Shown: positions 25,705 through 35,440, counted from the first letter of the stretch. The stretch is 43,298 nucleotides of DNA from Burkholderiales bacterium (GCA_020846575.1 JADLDQ010000167.1:1-43298); one strand, 5' to 3'. The notes: generated by a model from the letters alone, not told the origin. Numbers and translations are program-made.

Positions 25705-25733
25705 CTGACAGCCCCGGCGCGCTCGCGTAGACT
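25705..25733 (+). promoter_or_regulatory. Sigma-70-like promoter of the molybdenum hydroxylase operon
   Basis: CTGACA (25705-25710, five of six to TTGACA) and TAGACT (25728-25733, four of six to TATAAT) are separated by 17 bases. Transcription would begin near 25740, about 135 bases before the TTG start of the FAD subunit. Confidence 0.5.
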
Positions 25734-25874
25734 ACGCCGTCGCGCCGCCGGGCTCGGCCCGAAGGCGCGGTCGAATCCAGGGGAGCGCAAGCGCCGCCGG
25801 CGCCGCGTTCCCGCCCTCGAGGCGCGCAAAGCACGCTGTCTCGCGCCCTGACCCGATGTGCCGGAGGAAGATCC

Positions 25875-26680
<806 letters not shown>

Positions 26681-26681
<1 letters not shown>

Positions 26682-28996
26682 TGGCCGCGGCATTCAAGGG
26701 GCGGCGCGAGGACCGGCGCCTGGTCAGCGGCGGCGGCCGCTACACCGCCGACTGGAACCTGCCGGGACAGCTCCACGCGGCGTTCCTGCGCTCGGACCGG
26801 CCGCATGCCCGGATCGTCGCGATCGATGCGCAGGCGGCGCTCGCCGCGCCGGGCGTGGTGGCGGTGCTGACCGGCGAGGACACCCTGGCCGAAGGCATCC
26901 GGAACGCGCCGCCGATGCTCCCCTATCCGGGTCGCGGCGGACAGCCGATCAAGCTGCCGCCGCGCAGCGTACTCGCCACCGGGCGCGTCTCGCACATCGG
27001 CCAGGAAGTGGCGATGGTGGTGGCGACCACTGCGCTCGCCGCGGCCGATGCGGTGGAGAGGATCTCGATCGAATACAGCGACCTCCCCGCGGTCATCGAC
27101 GCGGAGGCGGCGCTCGCGCCGGGTGCGCCGCTGGCGCATCCCGAGGTGCCGGGGAACGTGTGCTTCGACTTCGACTACGGCGACGAGGCCAGGGTGAAGG
27201 AGATCTTCGCCGGCGCCGCGCGCATCACCCGGGTCAAACTCGACAGCCAGCGCATCTGCGGCGTGCCGATGGAGCCCAAGGCGTGCCTCGCGTCCTACGA
27301 CGCGCAGCAGGGCGTCTACGATTTCTGGTCGAGCACCCAGGGCATCACCATGATGCGCGGCAGCGTGGCGGGCTACGGGATAGCGCCGGACAAGGTGCGG
27401 CCGCGCGCCCAGGACGTGGGCGGGGGCTTCGGCATCCGCAGCGGTGCCTACCCCGAGTACATCGCCGTGATGATCGCCGCGAAGAAGACGGGCAGACCCG
27501 TGAAGTGGGTCGGCAGCCGCAGCGAGACCTTCGTCTCCGACCACCACGGCCGCGCGATCCGGCTCAGCGGCGAGCTGGCGATGGACGAGGACGGTCATTT
27601 CCTCGCGGCGCGTTACGAGTGGGTGTGCAACCAGGGCGCGTTCCCGTCGGGCCCCGGGCCGCTCATCAACACCGTCACGCCCAAGCTCACGCCCAACGGC
27701 GTGTACCGCATTCCGGCGGTGTACGGGCGCAACCGCCTGGTGCTCACCAACACCACGCCGATCACCGCCTACCGCGGCGCCGGCCGGCCCGACGCGGCCT
27801 ATCTGCTGGAGCGCCTGGTCGAGGAGGCGGCGCGCGAGAGCGGCATCGACCGGGTGGAGCTGCGGCGGCGCAACCTGATACCGAAGGACGCCTTTCCCTA
27901 CACCACGCCGACGCAGAGCGCCTACGACAGCGGCGACTACGAGGCGCTGCTCGATGAGGTGCTGGCGCGCTCCGACTGGGAGGGTTTCGAGGCGCGCCGC
28001 GCGGAGGCGCGAGCGCGCGGAAGACTGCGCGGCATCGGTTGCGCCGTGTTCCTGGAACCCGCCGGCGGGGCCGGACCGAAGGATCAGGCGATGCTCAAGT
28101 TCGGCAGCTCGGGCGAGATGACGCTCTACAGCGTGACCGGGCCTTCGGGGCAGGGTCACGAGACGGTGTTTCCGGAAGTGGTGGGCCGCGAGCTGGGCGT
28201 ACCTCCCGAACTCATCACGCTGCGGGCGAGCGACCCGGACGGTCCGCCGCTCGATGGATTCGGCACCGTGGGCTCGCGCTCCATGGGTGCGCACGGCGGC
28301 GCGGCGTTGCTCGCCGCGCGGGAAGTCGTCAGGAAGGGCCTGGAGCTGGCCGCGAAGGAGCTGGAGGTCGCGGCGCAGGACCTGGAGTTCGCCGGCGGGC
28401 GCTTCCGGGTGAAGGGCACGGATCGCTCCCTGGCGCTGGTGGAGCTTGCCCGCAGGCACGCCGGGAAAGGGGCGGTTCACCCGCTCGATGCCACCGCCGA
28501 CAACGCGGCGGGCGCCACCTTCCCGAGCGGCGCCCACGTGGCCGAAGTGGAGATCGATCCGCGCACCGGCGCGGTCGAGGTGGCGCGCTACACCGGTGTG
28601 GACGACTGTGGCGTGGTCGTCAACCACACCCTGGTGGAGGGGCAGGTCCAGGGCGGCATCGTACAGGGCGCGGGACAGGTGCTGGGCGAGCACTGCGTGT
28701 TCGACGAGGGCGGGCAACTGCTGACCGGCAGTTTCATGGACTACGCCATGCCGCACGCCGGCCTCATCGGCGAGCTGCGCCTGTACGACCACCCGGTACC
28801 CTCGCCGCGCAATCCGCTGGGGGTGAAGGGTGTGGGCGAGTCGGGTACCACCGGGTCGCTGCCCACGCTGATGAACGCGATCCTGGACGCGCTGCGTCCG
28901 GCCGGCGTGCGCCAGCTCGACATGCCGGCCACGCCAGCCCGCGTGTGGGCGGCGCTGCGCGCGGCGGCGGGCGCGCGCCAGCCGCCGCGCGGTTGA
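26681..28996 (+). CDS. Molybdenum hydroxylase large, molybdopterin-binding subunit (form II CoxL-like)
   Basis: A 771-residue catalytic subunit of the xanthine oxidase family. The a/b hammerhead is near the N-terminus (LRSDRPHARIVAIDAQAAL). QDVGGGFGIRSG, YRGAGRP and VGSRSMGAHGG line the Mo cofactor site, and GVGESG holds the catalytic Glu at about 720. The active-site loop is AYRGAGR at about 363-369, not the AYxCSFR loop of true CO dehydrogenase, so it hydroxylates some organic substrate, perhaps an N-heterocycle or aldehyde, rather than CO. It lies between the FAD and Fe-S genes. No dedicated maturation genes are seen nearby. Confidence 0.92.
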
Positions 28997-29052
28997 CGGG
29001 AATCGCAGGCAAGGCCAACGCTCTTCGAGGAACGCAAAGGTCCAGGATCGAG

Positions 29053-29508
29053 ATGACCGTCAACGGGAACAAGGTGTCGCACGAGGCGGAGGACCGCACG
29101 CTGCTGGTGGAGTTCCTGCGCGACACGCTGGGGCTCACCGGCACGCACGTGGGCTGCGACACCAGCCAGTGCGGCTGCTGCACCGTGCACGTGGACGGGC
29201 GGGCGGTGAAGTCCTGCACCATGCTGGTGGGGCAGGCGAACGGCGCCCAGGTTCGAACCATCGAAGGCATGGCCGAGGGCGAGCGGCTGCACCCGGTCCA
29301 GCAGGCCTTCACCGAGTGCCATGCGCTTCAGTGCGGATTCTGCACGCCCGGCATGATCATGGCGGTTGCGGGCCTGCTGCAGGACAACCCCTCGCCCAGC
29401 GACGAGGACATCATCCACGGGCTGGAAGGCAACCTGTGCCGCTGCACCGGCTACATCAACATCGTCAAGGCGGTGAAGCAGGCGAGCAAGACGATCGGCG
29501 GCGCGTGA
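29053..29508 (+). CDS. Molybdenum hydroxylase 2Fe-2S subunit (CoxS type)
   Basis: A 151-residue protein with two [2Fe-2S] clusters. The plant-ferredoxin-like N-terminal domain has Cys35, Cys40, Cys43 and Cys55 (GCDTSQCGCCTVHVDG); the C-terminal helical domain has Cys94, Cys97, Cys129 and Cys131 (LQCGFCTPG, NLCRCTGY). It relays electrons from the Mo site to FAD. The chosen ATG 29053 gives a slightly short N-terminus (MTVNGNKVSHE) compared with relatives that have a few more residues before TVNG; an upstream non-ATG start is possible. The gap to the large-subunit gene is 56 bases. Confidence 0.92.
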   Translation: MTVNGNKVSHEAEDRTLLVEFLRDTLGLTGTHVGCDTSQCGCCTVHVDGRAVKSCTMLVGQANGAQVRTIEGMAEGERLHPVQQAFTECHALQCGFCTPGMIMAVAGLLQDNPSPSDEDIIHGLEGNLCRCTGYINIVKAVKQASKTIGGA

Positions 29509-29584
29509 AGCTCGCGCCGCCTGCTTCGGTGCCCCGACCCCGGTTCGCGTTCCGGTTTCCCTGCCGGCGGGGATCGGCCACGCC

Positions 29585-29636
29585 GCCCGGCCGTGGCGCC
29601 GGCCGGCCTGGCTGCCCGGCCGTGACGCCGGCCGGC
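29585..29636. repeat. Two 23-bp direct repeats with internal symmetry, possible bidirectional terminator
   Basis: Copies at 29585-29607 and 29614-29636 differ at one base and repeat with a 29-base period. Each can fold by pairing CCGGCC with GGCCGG. They lie between the converging 2Fe-2S subunit and dioxygenase genes, a natural place for a terminator, but no T run follows on either strand. Confidence 0.5.
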
Positions 29637-29658
29637 TTCGCTTCGTGGAGGCGAACGA

Positions 29659-30666
29659 TCAGGACGGGTCGAACACCGGAACCTTCACGGGTTGGTTCGC
29701 CGTGTCCTGCTCCACGTCCGGCGTGGCGTAGGTGAGGAAGCTCTCCGGCAGCGCGCCGCCCCAGTACACGCCCGTGCCGCGCTCTTCCTCGTTCCAGGTC
29801 ACCGGTTTCCAGTCGGGCGCGAACACCAGGTAGCTGCCCGAGTAGATCTCCACCCGGTTGCCGCCGGGCTCGTAGGTGTAGAGGTAGAAGCCCTGCGAAT
29901 TGTTGTGCATCGAGGGTCCCGCCTCGATGAACACGCCCGCCTCGGTGATGATGCTCGCGGCGCGCAGCACGTCCTCGCGGTTGTCCACCCAGAGCGAGAA
30001 GTGGTGCAGCCTGCCGCGCGCACCCCTCACGTCCTTCACGTAGGCCACCTGATGGTGCACCGGCGAGGGGCTCAGCCACGACCCGATCTCCTGGGTGCCG
30101 CGCTGGTAGAGCACCTGTTCGCGCAACTGGAAACCGAGCAATTCCTGGGCGAACTTCCGGTTGGCGCAAACGTCGTCCGCCAGCAGCGCGAGGTGATCGA
30201 TACGGCGCACGCCGACACCGCGGCCGGTGTACTTCATCGGCAGGTTCTTCAGCGTCGAGCGCAGGTGGTCGGCGGCACGGTAGGGCGTTTCCTCGTAGTA
30301 GACCTCCATCCGGTGGCCGTCGGGATCGCGGAAGCGGTAGGCGCGGCCGCGGCCGAAGTCGCCTTCGGTCCAGCCGATCCCCAGGCCCGCCGCCTCGATG
30401 GCAGCGGCGCGCCGCGCGAGCGCCGCTGCGCTGGAGGTCCGCCAGGAAATGCACCCGACCCCGGGCTGCTTCGCCTCTGTGAGCTTCAGCGTGCTGGTGG
30501 CGTAGTCGCCGTAGCCGCGCAGGTATACCGACTGCGCGCCGTAGTGCACGATCTCCATGCCCAGGATGTCGCGGAAGTACCACAGGCTGCGCGACGGCTG
30601 CGGCGTGAGCAGTTCCACGTTGCCCAGGTGGGCGATGTCCTGCATCGGCTGGTTCGAATCGTTCAT
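29659..30666 (-). CDS. VOC-family extradiol ring-cleavage dioxygenase
   Basis: A 335-residue two-domain type I extradiol dioxygenase of the catechol 2,3-dioxygenase group. Iron ligands are His158 (RRIDHLALL), His221 or His222 (LHHFSLWV) and Glu273 (NRVEIYSG) in the C-terminal domain; the N-terminal VOC domain (residues about 10-130) is the usual non-catalytic copy. The signature region NRVEIYSGSYLVF is clear. It needs Fe(II) and O2 to cleave a catecholic ring. Start ATG 30666 follows the Shine-Dalgarno-like AAGGAG. An FNR-like box lies about 80 bases upstream. Which catechol it uses is unknown. Confidence 0.88.
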   Translation of the reverse strand: MNDSNQPMQDIAHLGNVELLTPQPSRSLWYFRDILGMEIVHYGAQSVYLRGYGDYATSTLKLTEAKQPGVGCISWRTSSAAALARRAAAIEAAGLGIGWTEGDFGRGRAYRFRDPDGHRMEVYYEETPYRAADHLRSTLKNLPMKYTGRGVGVRRIDHLALLADDVCANRKFAQELLGFQLREQVLYQRGTQEIGSWLSPSPVHHQVAYVKDVRGARGRLHHFSLWVDNREDVLRAASIITEAGVFIEAGPSMHNNSQGFYLYTYEPGGNRVEIYSGSYLVFAPDWKPVTWNEEERGTGVYWGGALPESFLTYATPDVEQDTANQPVKVPVFDPS

Positions 30667-30741
30667 GTCGGTGCTCCTTGCACAAGGCGCCCGCGCGCGG
30701 CGGACCAGCGAGCAATGTTGGCTGGCCGCAGGACAGGCCGT

Positions 30742-30755
30742 TTGATCCAGGTCAA
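30742..30755. promoter_or_regulatory. FNR/Anr-like binding site upstream of the dioxygenase gene
   Basis: TTGATCCAGGTCAA matches TTGAT-N4-ATCAA with one mismatch. If centred at -41.5 of a minus-strand start near 30707, the -10 position holds AACATT, three of six to consensus but with the two most important bases. An oxygen- or redox-dependent control of an O2-using enzyme is suggested. Confidence 0.55.
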
Positions 30756-30794
30756 CGGCCCAGCCCACCGGGAAGTCAGGTCCGTGTCCCGTAG

Positions 30795-31055
30795 GCGCCG
30801 GGTGATACACTCGCCGGGCGCCGGCGCGCAGCGCAAGCCATCATTGCCAGCGGGGATATCGGCTTGTATTTGGATGACCGCCGCGAGGCGCACGAGTTCC
30901 GCGCGCAGCGCGCGATGTGTGCCGGCGCCGGAGACTTCGAGGTGCAGATGAAGCGCATCTTCGACTCGGTGTGTTTCAAGCGGGTGTGATTCGAGCGGGT
31001 GTGGAAGTTCCTCGAGCCGATGGCGCAGATAGCGAAAGCGGATCCCCTGGCGTGA
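30795..31055 (+). pseudogene. Small unrecognised ORF interrupted by a 15-bp tandem duplication
   Basis: After a TAG at 30792, the plus frame is open and reads IIASGDIGLYLDDRREAHEF...IFDSVCFKRV, then TGA at 30987-30989, then FERVWKFLEPMAQIAKADPLA and TGA at 31053-31055. The block TTC-(A/G)AG-CGG-GTG-TG(A/G) occurs twice in a row (30975-30989 and 30990-31004). Removing the first copy removes the stop and gives a smooth reading, so a duplication may have broken the gene. No ATG precedes the conserved-looking part, and no family was recognised. It ends 17 bases before the next gene. A TGATACACT (30803-30811) could be an extended -10. Confidence 0.35.
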
Positions 31056-31072
31056 AGCCGCGGGGCAAAGCG

Positions 31073-31405
31073 ATGAGCACCGTGGCTGATGCGCTGGAAA
31101 CCGCCCTGGAGGCCACGCGCCTGCTTGGCCGCTGGAGCCGCATCTCGCAACGGCACGGCGGCGGCTGCTCCTGCTGCCCGGGCCTGGGCGATGTCGACAT
31201 GGAGGAAGTCGAACGCCACCTGTTGAAGGTGCTGCGACCCCGCCATGCGATGCTCGCCGAGCGGGACAGCCTGGTCGAATTCCTGCGCGAGTGCGTCGCG
31301 CGCAGATCCCCCGCCGCCGGCCAGACCGAGCCGCTGCGCGCCCTGTTCAGCGAGGTGCGCGAGCTGCTCGGCGAGCTGGAGCGGATCCAGAACGGGACGT
31401 GGTAG
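31073..31405 (+). CDS. Small protein of unknown function with a CxCC motif
   Basis: A 110-residue soluble protein, not recognised. It has an amphipathic N-terminal helix (VADALETALEATRLLGRW), then a Gly/Cys turn HGGGCSCCPGLGDVD at about 28-42, and a mostly helical, charged remainder (LLKVLRPRHAMLAERDSLVEFLREC, LRALFSEVRELLGELERIQ). The Cys trio could bind a metal or be redox-active, but nothing in the sequence proves that. Start ATG 31073; upstream lies the decayed ORF, suggesting they were once an operon. It converges on the M24 gene. Confidence 0.6.
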   Translation: MSTVADALETALEATRLLGRWSRISQRHGGGCSCCPGLGDVDMEEVERHLLKVLRPRHAMLAERDSLVEFLRECVARRSPAAGQTEPLRALFSEVRELLGELERIQNGTW

Positions 31406-31501
31406 CGGCGGGCGCGAAACCGCGTGCGCGCTTCAGGGCGCCGCAGGCAGACCGCTGCGCTGCCGCGCCCTGCGCGGTTGCGGCCGCTCGGCTGAACTCC
31501 T

Positions 31502-31518
31502 CCGCGGCGGCGCCGCGG
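31502..31518. terminator. Short GC-rich stem-loop between converging genes
   Basis: CCGCGGC (31502-31508) pairs with GCCGCGG (31512-31518) over a 3-base loop, between the unknown small gene and the end of the M24 gene at 31520. No T run, so termination is only suggested by position. Confidence 0.4.
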
Positions 31519-31519
31519 C

Positions 31520-32833
31520 TCACAGTCCGAGAACCATGATGTCCTGGTACGGCCACTTGGTCAGCGACTCGCAGCCGTTCGCGGTGATGCGGTACGTGTT
31601 CTCGATTGCGACGCCGCCCTCGTCGCTGTCGGTCCACATCATGGCGTGATAGGCGATCGTCATGTTGCGCTCGAGCACGAAATCCGGGTCTTCGGCCGAG
31701 TAGTAGTAGGGCGCGGAGTCCCAGGCGATTCCCATGCCCCCGAAGTGATTGGACCAGGTGGCACGCCACTGTCGGATCTGTTCGGCGGTCCTCAGATTCA
31801 CGCCCGGCTTGGGTCGCTTGTCGGCCAGTTCGTGCAGGCTCACGCCGGGCCTGAGTAGCTCCTGGAATTTCGCGTGCATCTCGACCGCGGTCTGGTAGAT
31901 CTCGCGCTGCAATTCGTTCGGCCGGGCCCCCATGAGGAAAGTGCGGTCGTAGCACACCTTGTAGCCGCACCAGTTGACGTGGCAGGCTTCCAGCGTGAGA
32001 AATTCACAGGGACGTAGCGGCCTGTCAGACCAGTTGAAGCTGCGCGGGTTGGTCCGCTCGCCCGCCGCCACCACCCAGCCCTCGTAGTACTCGGCGCCCG
32101 CCTCGTACATGGCGCGCGCCATGATCCCCTGAAGCTCGTTCTCCCTCATGCCGATGCGCGCCTCGCGCAGCACCGCGCCGTACCCGGCCTCGTTGATCGC
32201 CGCCGCGGTCTTCATGCACAGGATCTCCTCGTCGAACTTGACCATCCCGCACTCGTCGATCCACGAGGTCCCGTCCACGACCTTGAATCCGGCGCTCTCC
32301 AGGGCGTGAATCATGCCGGGTGTCGAGTAGTCCACCGAGACGGGCAGACCGGCGACCCCGTGCGCCTGCAACAGGCTCTTGATCTGCGACACCGTGAGCC
32401 CGTACTTGCGCTGAGCCTCGGATTCGGACTGGTAGCGGTAGATTCGCGGGTTGAACAGCTCGTCCTCGTTCATGAGACGCCCTTCCAGCCACGGGCAGTC
32501 CTCGACGACGCGGCTGCGGTCGGTGTGCTTGCTGACCGACACGTATGGAAATCCGGCCCCGCGCACGAACAGCACGAAGTCCCTCGGCACGTGCCTCGCG
32601 TACGGATGGTTCCACACGGCCGACAGGTAGCGCTTGCGATCGTGGTTGTAGACCAGCGCCGCGCCGAGCCCGTGCTTGGCGAGGAAGTACTGGGCGCGCT
32701 CGACGCGCTTGCGGCGCAGGACGTTCCAGTCGATACGCTGTTGCCAGTCGACGTTACCCAGGCCAAAGCGCTGCTGGATCCGGTCATCCGCGCCCTGTGC
32801 CTGCGCGGACGAGTCTTTGTCGCGTACGTTCAT
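31520..32833 (-). CDS. M24-family protein, creatinase-like, with most metal ligands missing
   Basis: A 437-residue protein with a creatinase-type N-terminal domain (VERAQYFLAKHGLGAALVYNHDRKRYLSAV) and a pita-bread C-terminal domain. In metallo-aminopeptidases of this fold two Asp, one His and two Glu bind metal. Here the first Asp region reads TLEACHVNWCGYKVCYDRTF, without the usual Asp pair, and the Glu of 'tiEPG' is replaced (MTIAYHAMMW), while His in SNHFGGMG and the last Glu in GGVAIENTY remain. That fits metal-free amidinohydrolase-like members such as creatinase better than a peptidase. Start ATG 32833 with AAGGAG upstream. It is divergent from a Bug gene. Substrate unknown. Confidence 0.82.
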   Translation of the reverse strand: MNVRDKDSSAQAQGADDRIQQRFGLGNVDWQQRIDWNVLRRKRVERAQYFLAKHGLGAALVYNHDRKRYLSAVWNHPYARHVPRDFVLFVRGAGFPYVSVSKHTDRSRVVEDCPWLEGRLMNEDELFNPRIYRYQSESEAQRKYGLTVSQIKSLLQAHGVAGLPVSVDYSTPGMIHALESAGFKVVDGTSWIDECGMVKFDEEILCMKTAAAINEAGYGAVLREARIGMRENELQGIMARAMYEAGAEYYEGWVVAAGERTNPRSFNWSDRPLRPCEFLTLEACHVNWCGYKVCYDRTFLMGARPNELQREIYQTAVEMHAKFQELLRPGVSLHELADKRPKPGVNLRTAEQIRQWRATWSNHFGGMGIAWDSAPYYYSAEDPDFVLERNMTIAYHAMMWTDSDEGGVAIENTYRITANGCESLTKWPYQDIMVLGL

Positions 32834-32948
32834 GCTTGTTACTCCTTGCTGTGCACGTTCGAATGGGATGCGCCAGGCGGGTAGGAGCGCCTCGCACCCG
32901 GTACGAGGCACACCGCGTGAAGCCTTGTGGATGCGCGAAGCGCGGGCC

Positions 32949-32990
32949 TTGACCTAGATCAAGGAACCGGGGCGAGCCGGTGCATCTAAT
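32949..32990 (+). promoter_or_regulatory. FNR/Anr-like site and -10 box upstream of a Bug gene
   Basis: TTGACCTAGATCAA (32949-32962) matches TTGAT-N4-ATCAA with one mismatch and sits in an 18-base near-palindrome. TCTAAT (32985-32990), five of six to TATAAT, lies downstream so that a start near 32997 puts the site centre at -41.5, the classic position for FNR activation. The leader to ATG 33067 would be about 70 bases. Confidence 0.6.
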
Positions 32991-33066
32991 TCCGGCGATC
33001 ACGACATCGCGGCATCGCGGCCTGCCGGCTCAGTGAAGCCGCGTCCTCGAGCGAAAGGGGGAGATC

Positions 33067-34050
33067 ATGCGCGCCAGCCATGTCGTTCGCCCGCTTGGCG
33101 CCGCCGCCGCGGCGCTGCTCGCCGTTCAGGTGCAGGCCCAGGCCGACCCGGCCTATCCCACCAGGCCGGTGCGCCTGCTCATCCCCGCCGCGACCGGGAG
33201 TCCGGCCGGACTGGTCGGCCGCGCGATCTCCGAACCGCTCGGTCCGGTGCTCGGCCAACCGGTCGTGGTCGAGGAGCGGCCGGGCGCCAACGGCACTCTC
33301 GCCATGGTCGCGCTCGCGGGCGCCGCGCCGGACGGCCACGTCCTGTGCCTGGCCAACAATTCCACGATCTCGATGAACCCCTTCGTGTACAAGAACCTGC
33401 CCTACGATCCGGAGCGCGATTTCGCGCCCATCATCAACACCGGGTTCGTCAACGGGGTGATCCTCGTCCATCCTTCGGTGCCGGCGAAGACGATGCGCGA
33501 ATTGATCGACCTGGCCAAGGCGAGCCCCGGCAAGCTCAACTGGGCCACTTGGGGCGTGGGCAGCTTCGCACACCTGACGATGGAATGGACGCAGAGCAAC
33601 ACCGGCGCGGCGTTCCTGCACGTCCCGTACAAGACGCCCGGGCACGCGCTGCAGGCGGTGCTGGCCGGCGAGGCGCACGTGACGCAGAACAATCCGGGCA
33701 TCACCCTGGCGCAGATCAAGGCCGGCAAGCTCAAGCCGCTGGTCCTGGCGGGTCACAAGCGCTCGGCGATCCTGCCCGGGATACCGTCGTTCGTGGAAGA
33801 CGGCTACGAACTGGACTTCGCGGGCTGGAACGGCGTGTTCGCGCCGGTGCGCACGCCGGGCGCCATCGTTCGGCGGCTCAACGCGGAGATCGGCAGGATT
33901 CTCGCCGACTCCGGGTTCGTCGCCCGCTTCCTCACGCCTCTGGGCATCGATCCGGTCAGGAACACGCCGGAGGAATTCGCCGCATTCCTGAAATCCGACC
34001 GCCAGACTGCAGCGAAAGTCATCAAGCTCGCCGGAATCCAGCCGCAGTAA
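33067..34050 (+). CDS. Bug/TctC-family periplasmic solute-binding receptor
   Basis: A 327-residue protein with a signal peptide (RPLGAAAAALLAVQVQAQA), then YPTRPVRLLIPAATGSPAGLVGRAIS, LGQPVVVEERPGANGTLAM, APDGHVLCLANNSTISMNPFVYKNLPYDP, LHVPYKTPGHALQAVLAGEAHVTQNNPG and ILPGIPSFVEDGYELDFAGWNGVFAPV. Start ATG 33067 follows GGGGGAG. The upstream region carries an FNR-like site shared with the divergent M24 gene. Those two may form one uptake-and-hydrolysis unit, which is inferred from position only. Confidence 0.9.
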   Translation: MRASHVVRPLGAAAAALLAVQVQAQADPAYPTRPVRLLIPAATGSPAGLVGRAISEPLGPVLGQPVVVEERPGANGTLAMVALAGAAPDGHVLCLANNSTISMNPFVYKNLPYDPERDFAPIINTGFVNGVILVHPSVPAKTMRELIDLAKASPGKLNWATWGVGSFAHLTMEWTQSNTGAAFLHVPYKTPGHALQAVLAGEAHVTQNNPGITLAQIKAGKLKPLVLAGHKRSAILPGIPSFVEDGYELDFAGWNGVFAPVRTPGAIVRRLNAEIGRILADSGFVARFLTPLGIDPVRNTPEEFAAFLKSDRQTAAKVIKLAGIQPQ

Positions 34051-34260
34051 GGCCGCGCGCACGGGTGCGCGAGCACCGCGCCGTCGCCGCAAAGGACCTG
34101 CGCCGGCGTGTGACCGGCCGGGTCGCCTCCGGGCAGCCGCCGCATCGCCGCCGGGCCGGTGGCGTCGGCCGACCTGGCCAGCGAGGCGGCCGACTTGCTC
34201 CAGGATGAACCGAGGCGTTCCCGCGAGCGCTCGCAGACCGTTGCAGGCAGGGACTCAACG

Positions 34261-35286
34261 TTGATCAATCTGGCTGTCGTGGGCCTGGGCAAGTGGGGCC
34301 GCAGGCATGTCGAGTCGGCCACCGCGAGCGGCCGGTTCCGGGTCGTGCGCGCGGTGGTGCGGCGCACGGAATCCGCGCTGCAATACGCCGCGGCCAGGTC
34401 CATTGACCTGACGACGGATTTCTCCGAAGTGATCTCGGACCCCCGCGTGGATGCGCTGAGCCTGATCACTCCCCATGCGCTGCATGTTGCGCAGATACGG
34501 AAGGCTGCGGCGGCGCGCAAGCACGTGCTCGCGGAAAAGCCCTTCGCGCTCACCAGAGCCGACGCGGAGCGCGCCATCGATGCCTGCGACCGGGCGGGCG
34601 TGGTCGTGGCCGTGGGTCACGACAACCGCTTCTATCCGGCCATCCTGGAGTTGAAGCGGCTGGTCGATTCGGGTGCACTCGGCGCTTTCATTCACGCCGA
34701 AGCCAACCTCAGCCACGATTCCATGCGACGCGACACGACGCAGCCGCACGGGCGCGCCGCCTCGGGCTGGCGCATGGAGCGCGCGCAGGCCCCGAGCGGC
34801 GCGCTCACCCACCTGGGCGTGCACCGTATCGACTCCTTCGTTCAGATCCTGGGACGGATCGAGCGCGTGTTTGTGCAGGCTTCGCGCAATACGCTGGAGG
34901 CGCCGTGGCCCGATAGCGTCTGTCTCCTCGCCAGGTTCGGCAACGGCGGTACGGGACTGCTCGGCACTTCACTCGCGACGCCGTTGAACTCCCGCTTCCA
35001 GATCTTCGGCTCGGCCGGCTGGGCCGAGGCGAGCGGTCCGCGGGATCTGGACCAATACCGGCGCGCCAGTCTGAACCGGGTGAGCACGAACTTCAGCGAC
35101 GGCCGCTGCGACACGCGCGAGTTCGAGGGCGTCGATTCGGTGAAGCTCAACTTCGAAGCGTTCGCGGACGCGATCGAGGGCAGGGCCGCGTTCCCGATTC
35201 CCGGAACCCAGATGATCCATGTCGCCGCCGTTCTGGAAGCCGCGGCGCGCTCGCTCCAGACCGGGCAGCCGGCGAAGGTCGATTGA
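34261..35286 (+). CDS. Gfo/Idh/MocA-family NAD(P)-dependent oxidoreductase
   Basis: A 341-residue dehydrogenase. The Rossmann fold begins at once with AVVGLGKWG (residues 5-13), and the family motif AEKPF puts Lys at about 93. GHDNRFYPAI and GALTHLGVHRIDSFVQILG follow in the substrate domain. These enzymes oxidise or reduce sugars, inositols or related polyols with NAD(P). Start TTG 34261 is preferred over the ATG at 34159 because the Rossmann strand starts right after it and AGGGA precedes it. It lies 210 bases after a Bug gene on the same strand. Substrate unknown. Confidence 0.88.
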   Translation: MINLAVVGLGKWGRRHVESATASGRFRVVRAVVRRTESALQYAAARSIDLTTDFSEVISDPRVDALSLITPHALHVAQIRKAAAARKHVLAEKPFALTRADAERAIDACDRAGVVVAVGHDNRFYPAILELKRLVDSGALGAFIHAEANLSHDSMRRDTTQPHGRAASGWRMERAQAPSGALTHLGVHRIDSFVQILGRIERVFVQASRNTLEAPWPDSVCLLARFGNGGTGLLGTSLATPLNSRFQIFGSAGWAEASGPRDLDQYRRASLNRVSTNFSDGRCDTREFEGVDSVKLNFEAFADAIEGRAAFPIPGTQMIHVAAVLEAAARSLQTGQPAKVD

Positions 35287-35440
35287 GTCGCGGCGCGCCG
35301 GGCCGGGCGTGCCCTGCCTTCGGGGGCTGGACGCGGACCTTGAATCTGCCGGGCCCGCCTCCATCTCGGACGTTCGGGCAGTGCGACGCGATTCCTGTCG
35401 CGTGCGTCCCCACACGGTTTCCCGTCGCAGGCGCTCGGCA

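Noticed and set aside
34257..34268. FNR site at the start of the Gfo/Idh gene (TTGATCAA)
   Set aside because: The half-sites are adjacent, without the required 4-base spacer, and overlap the start codon.
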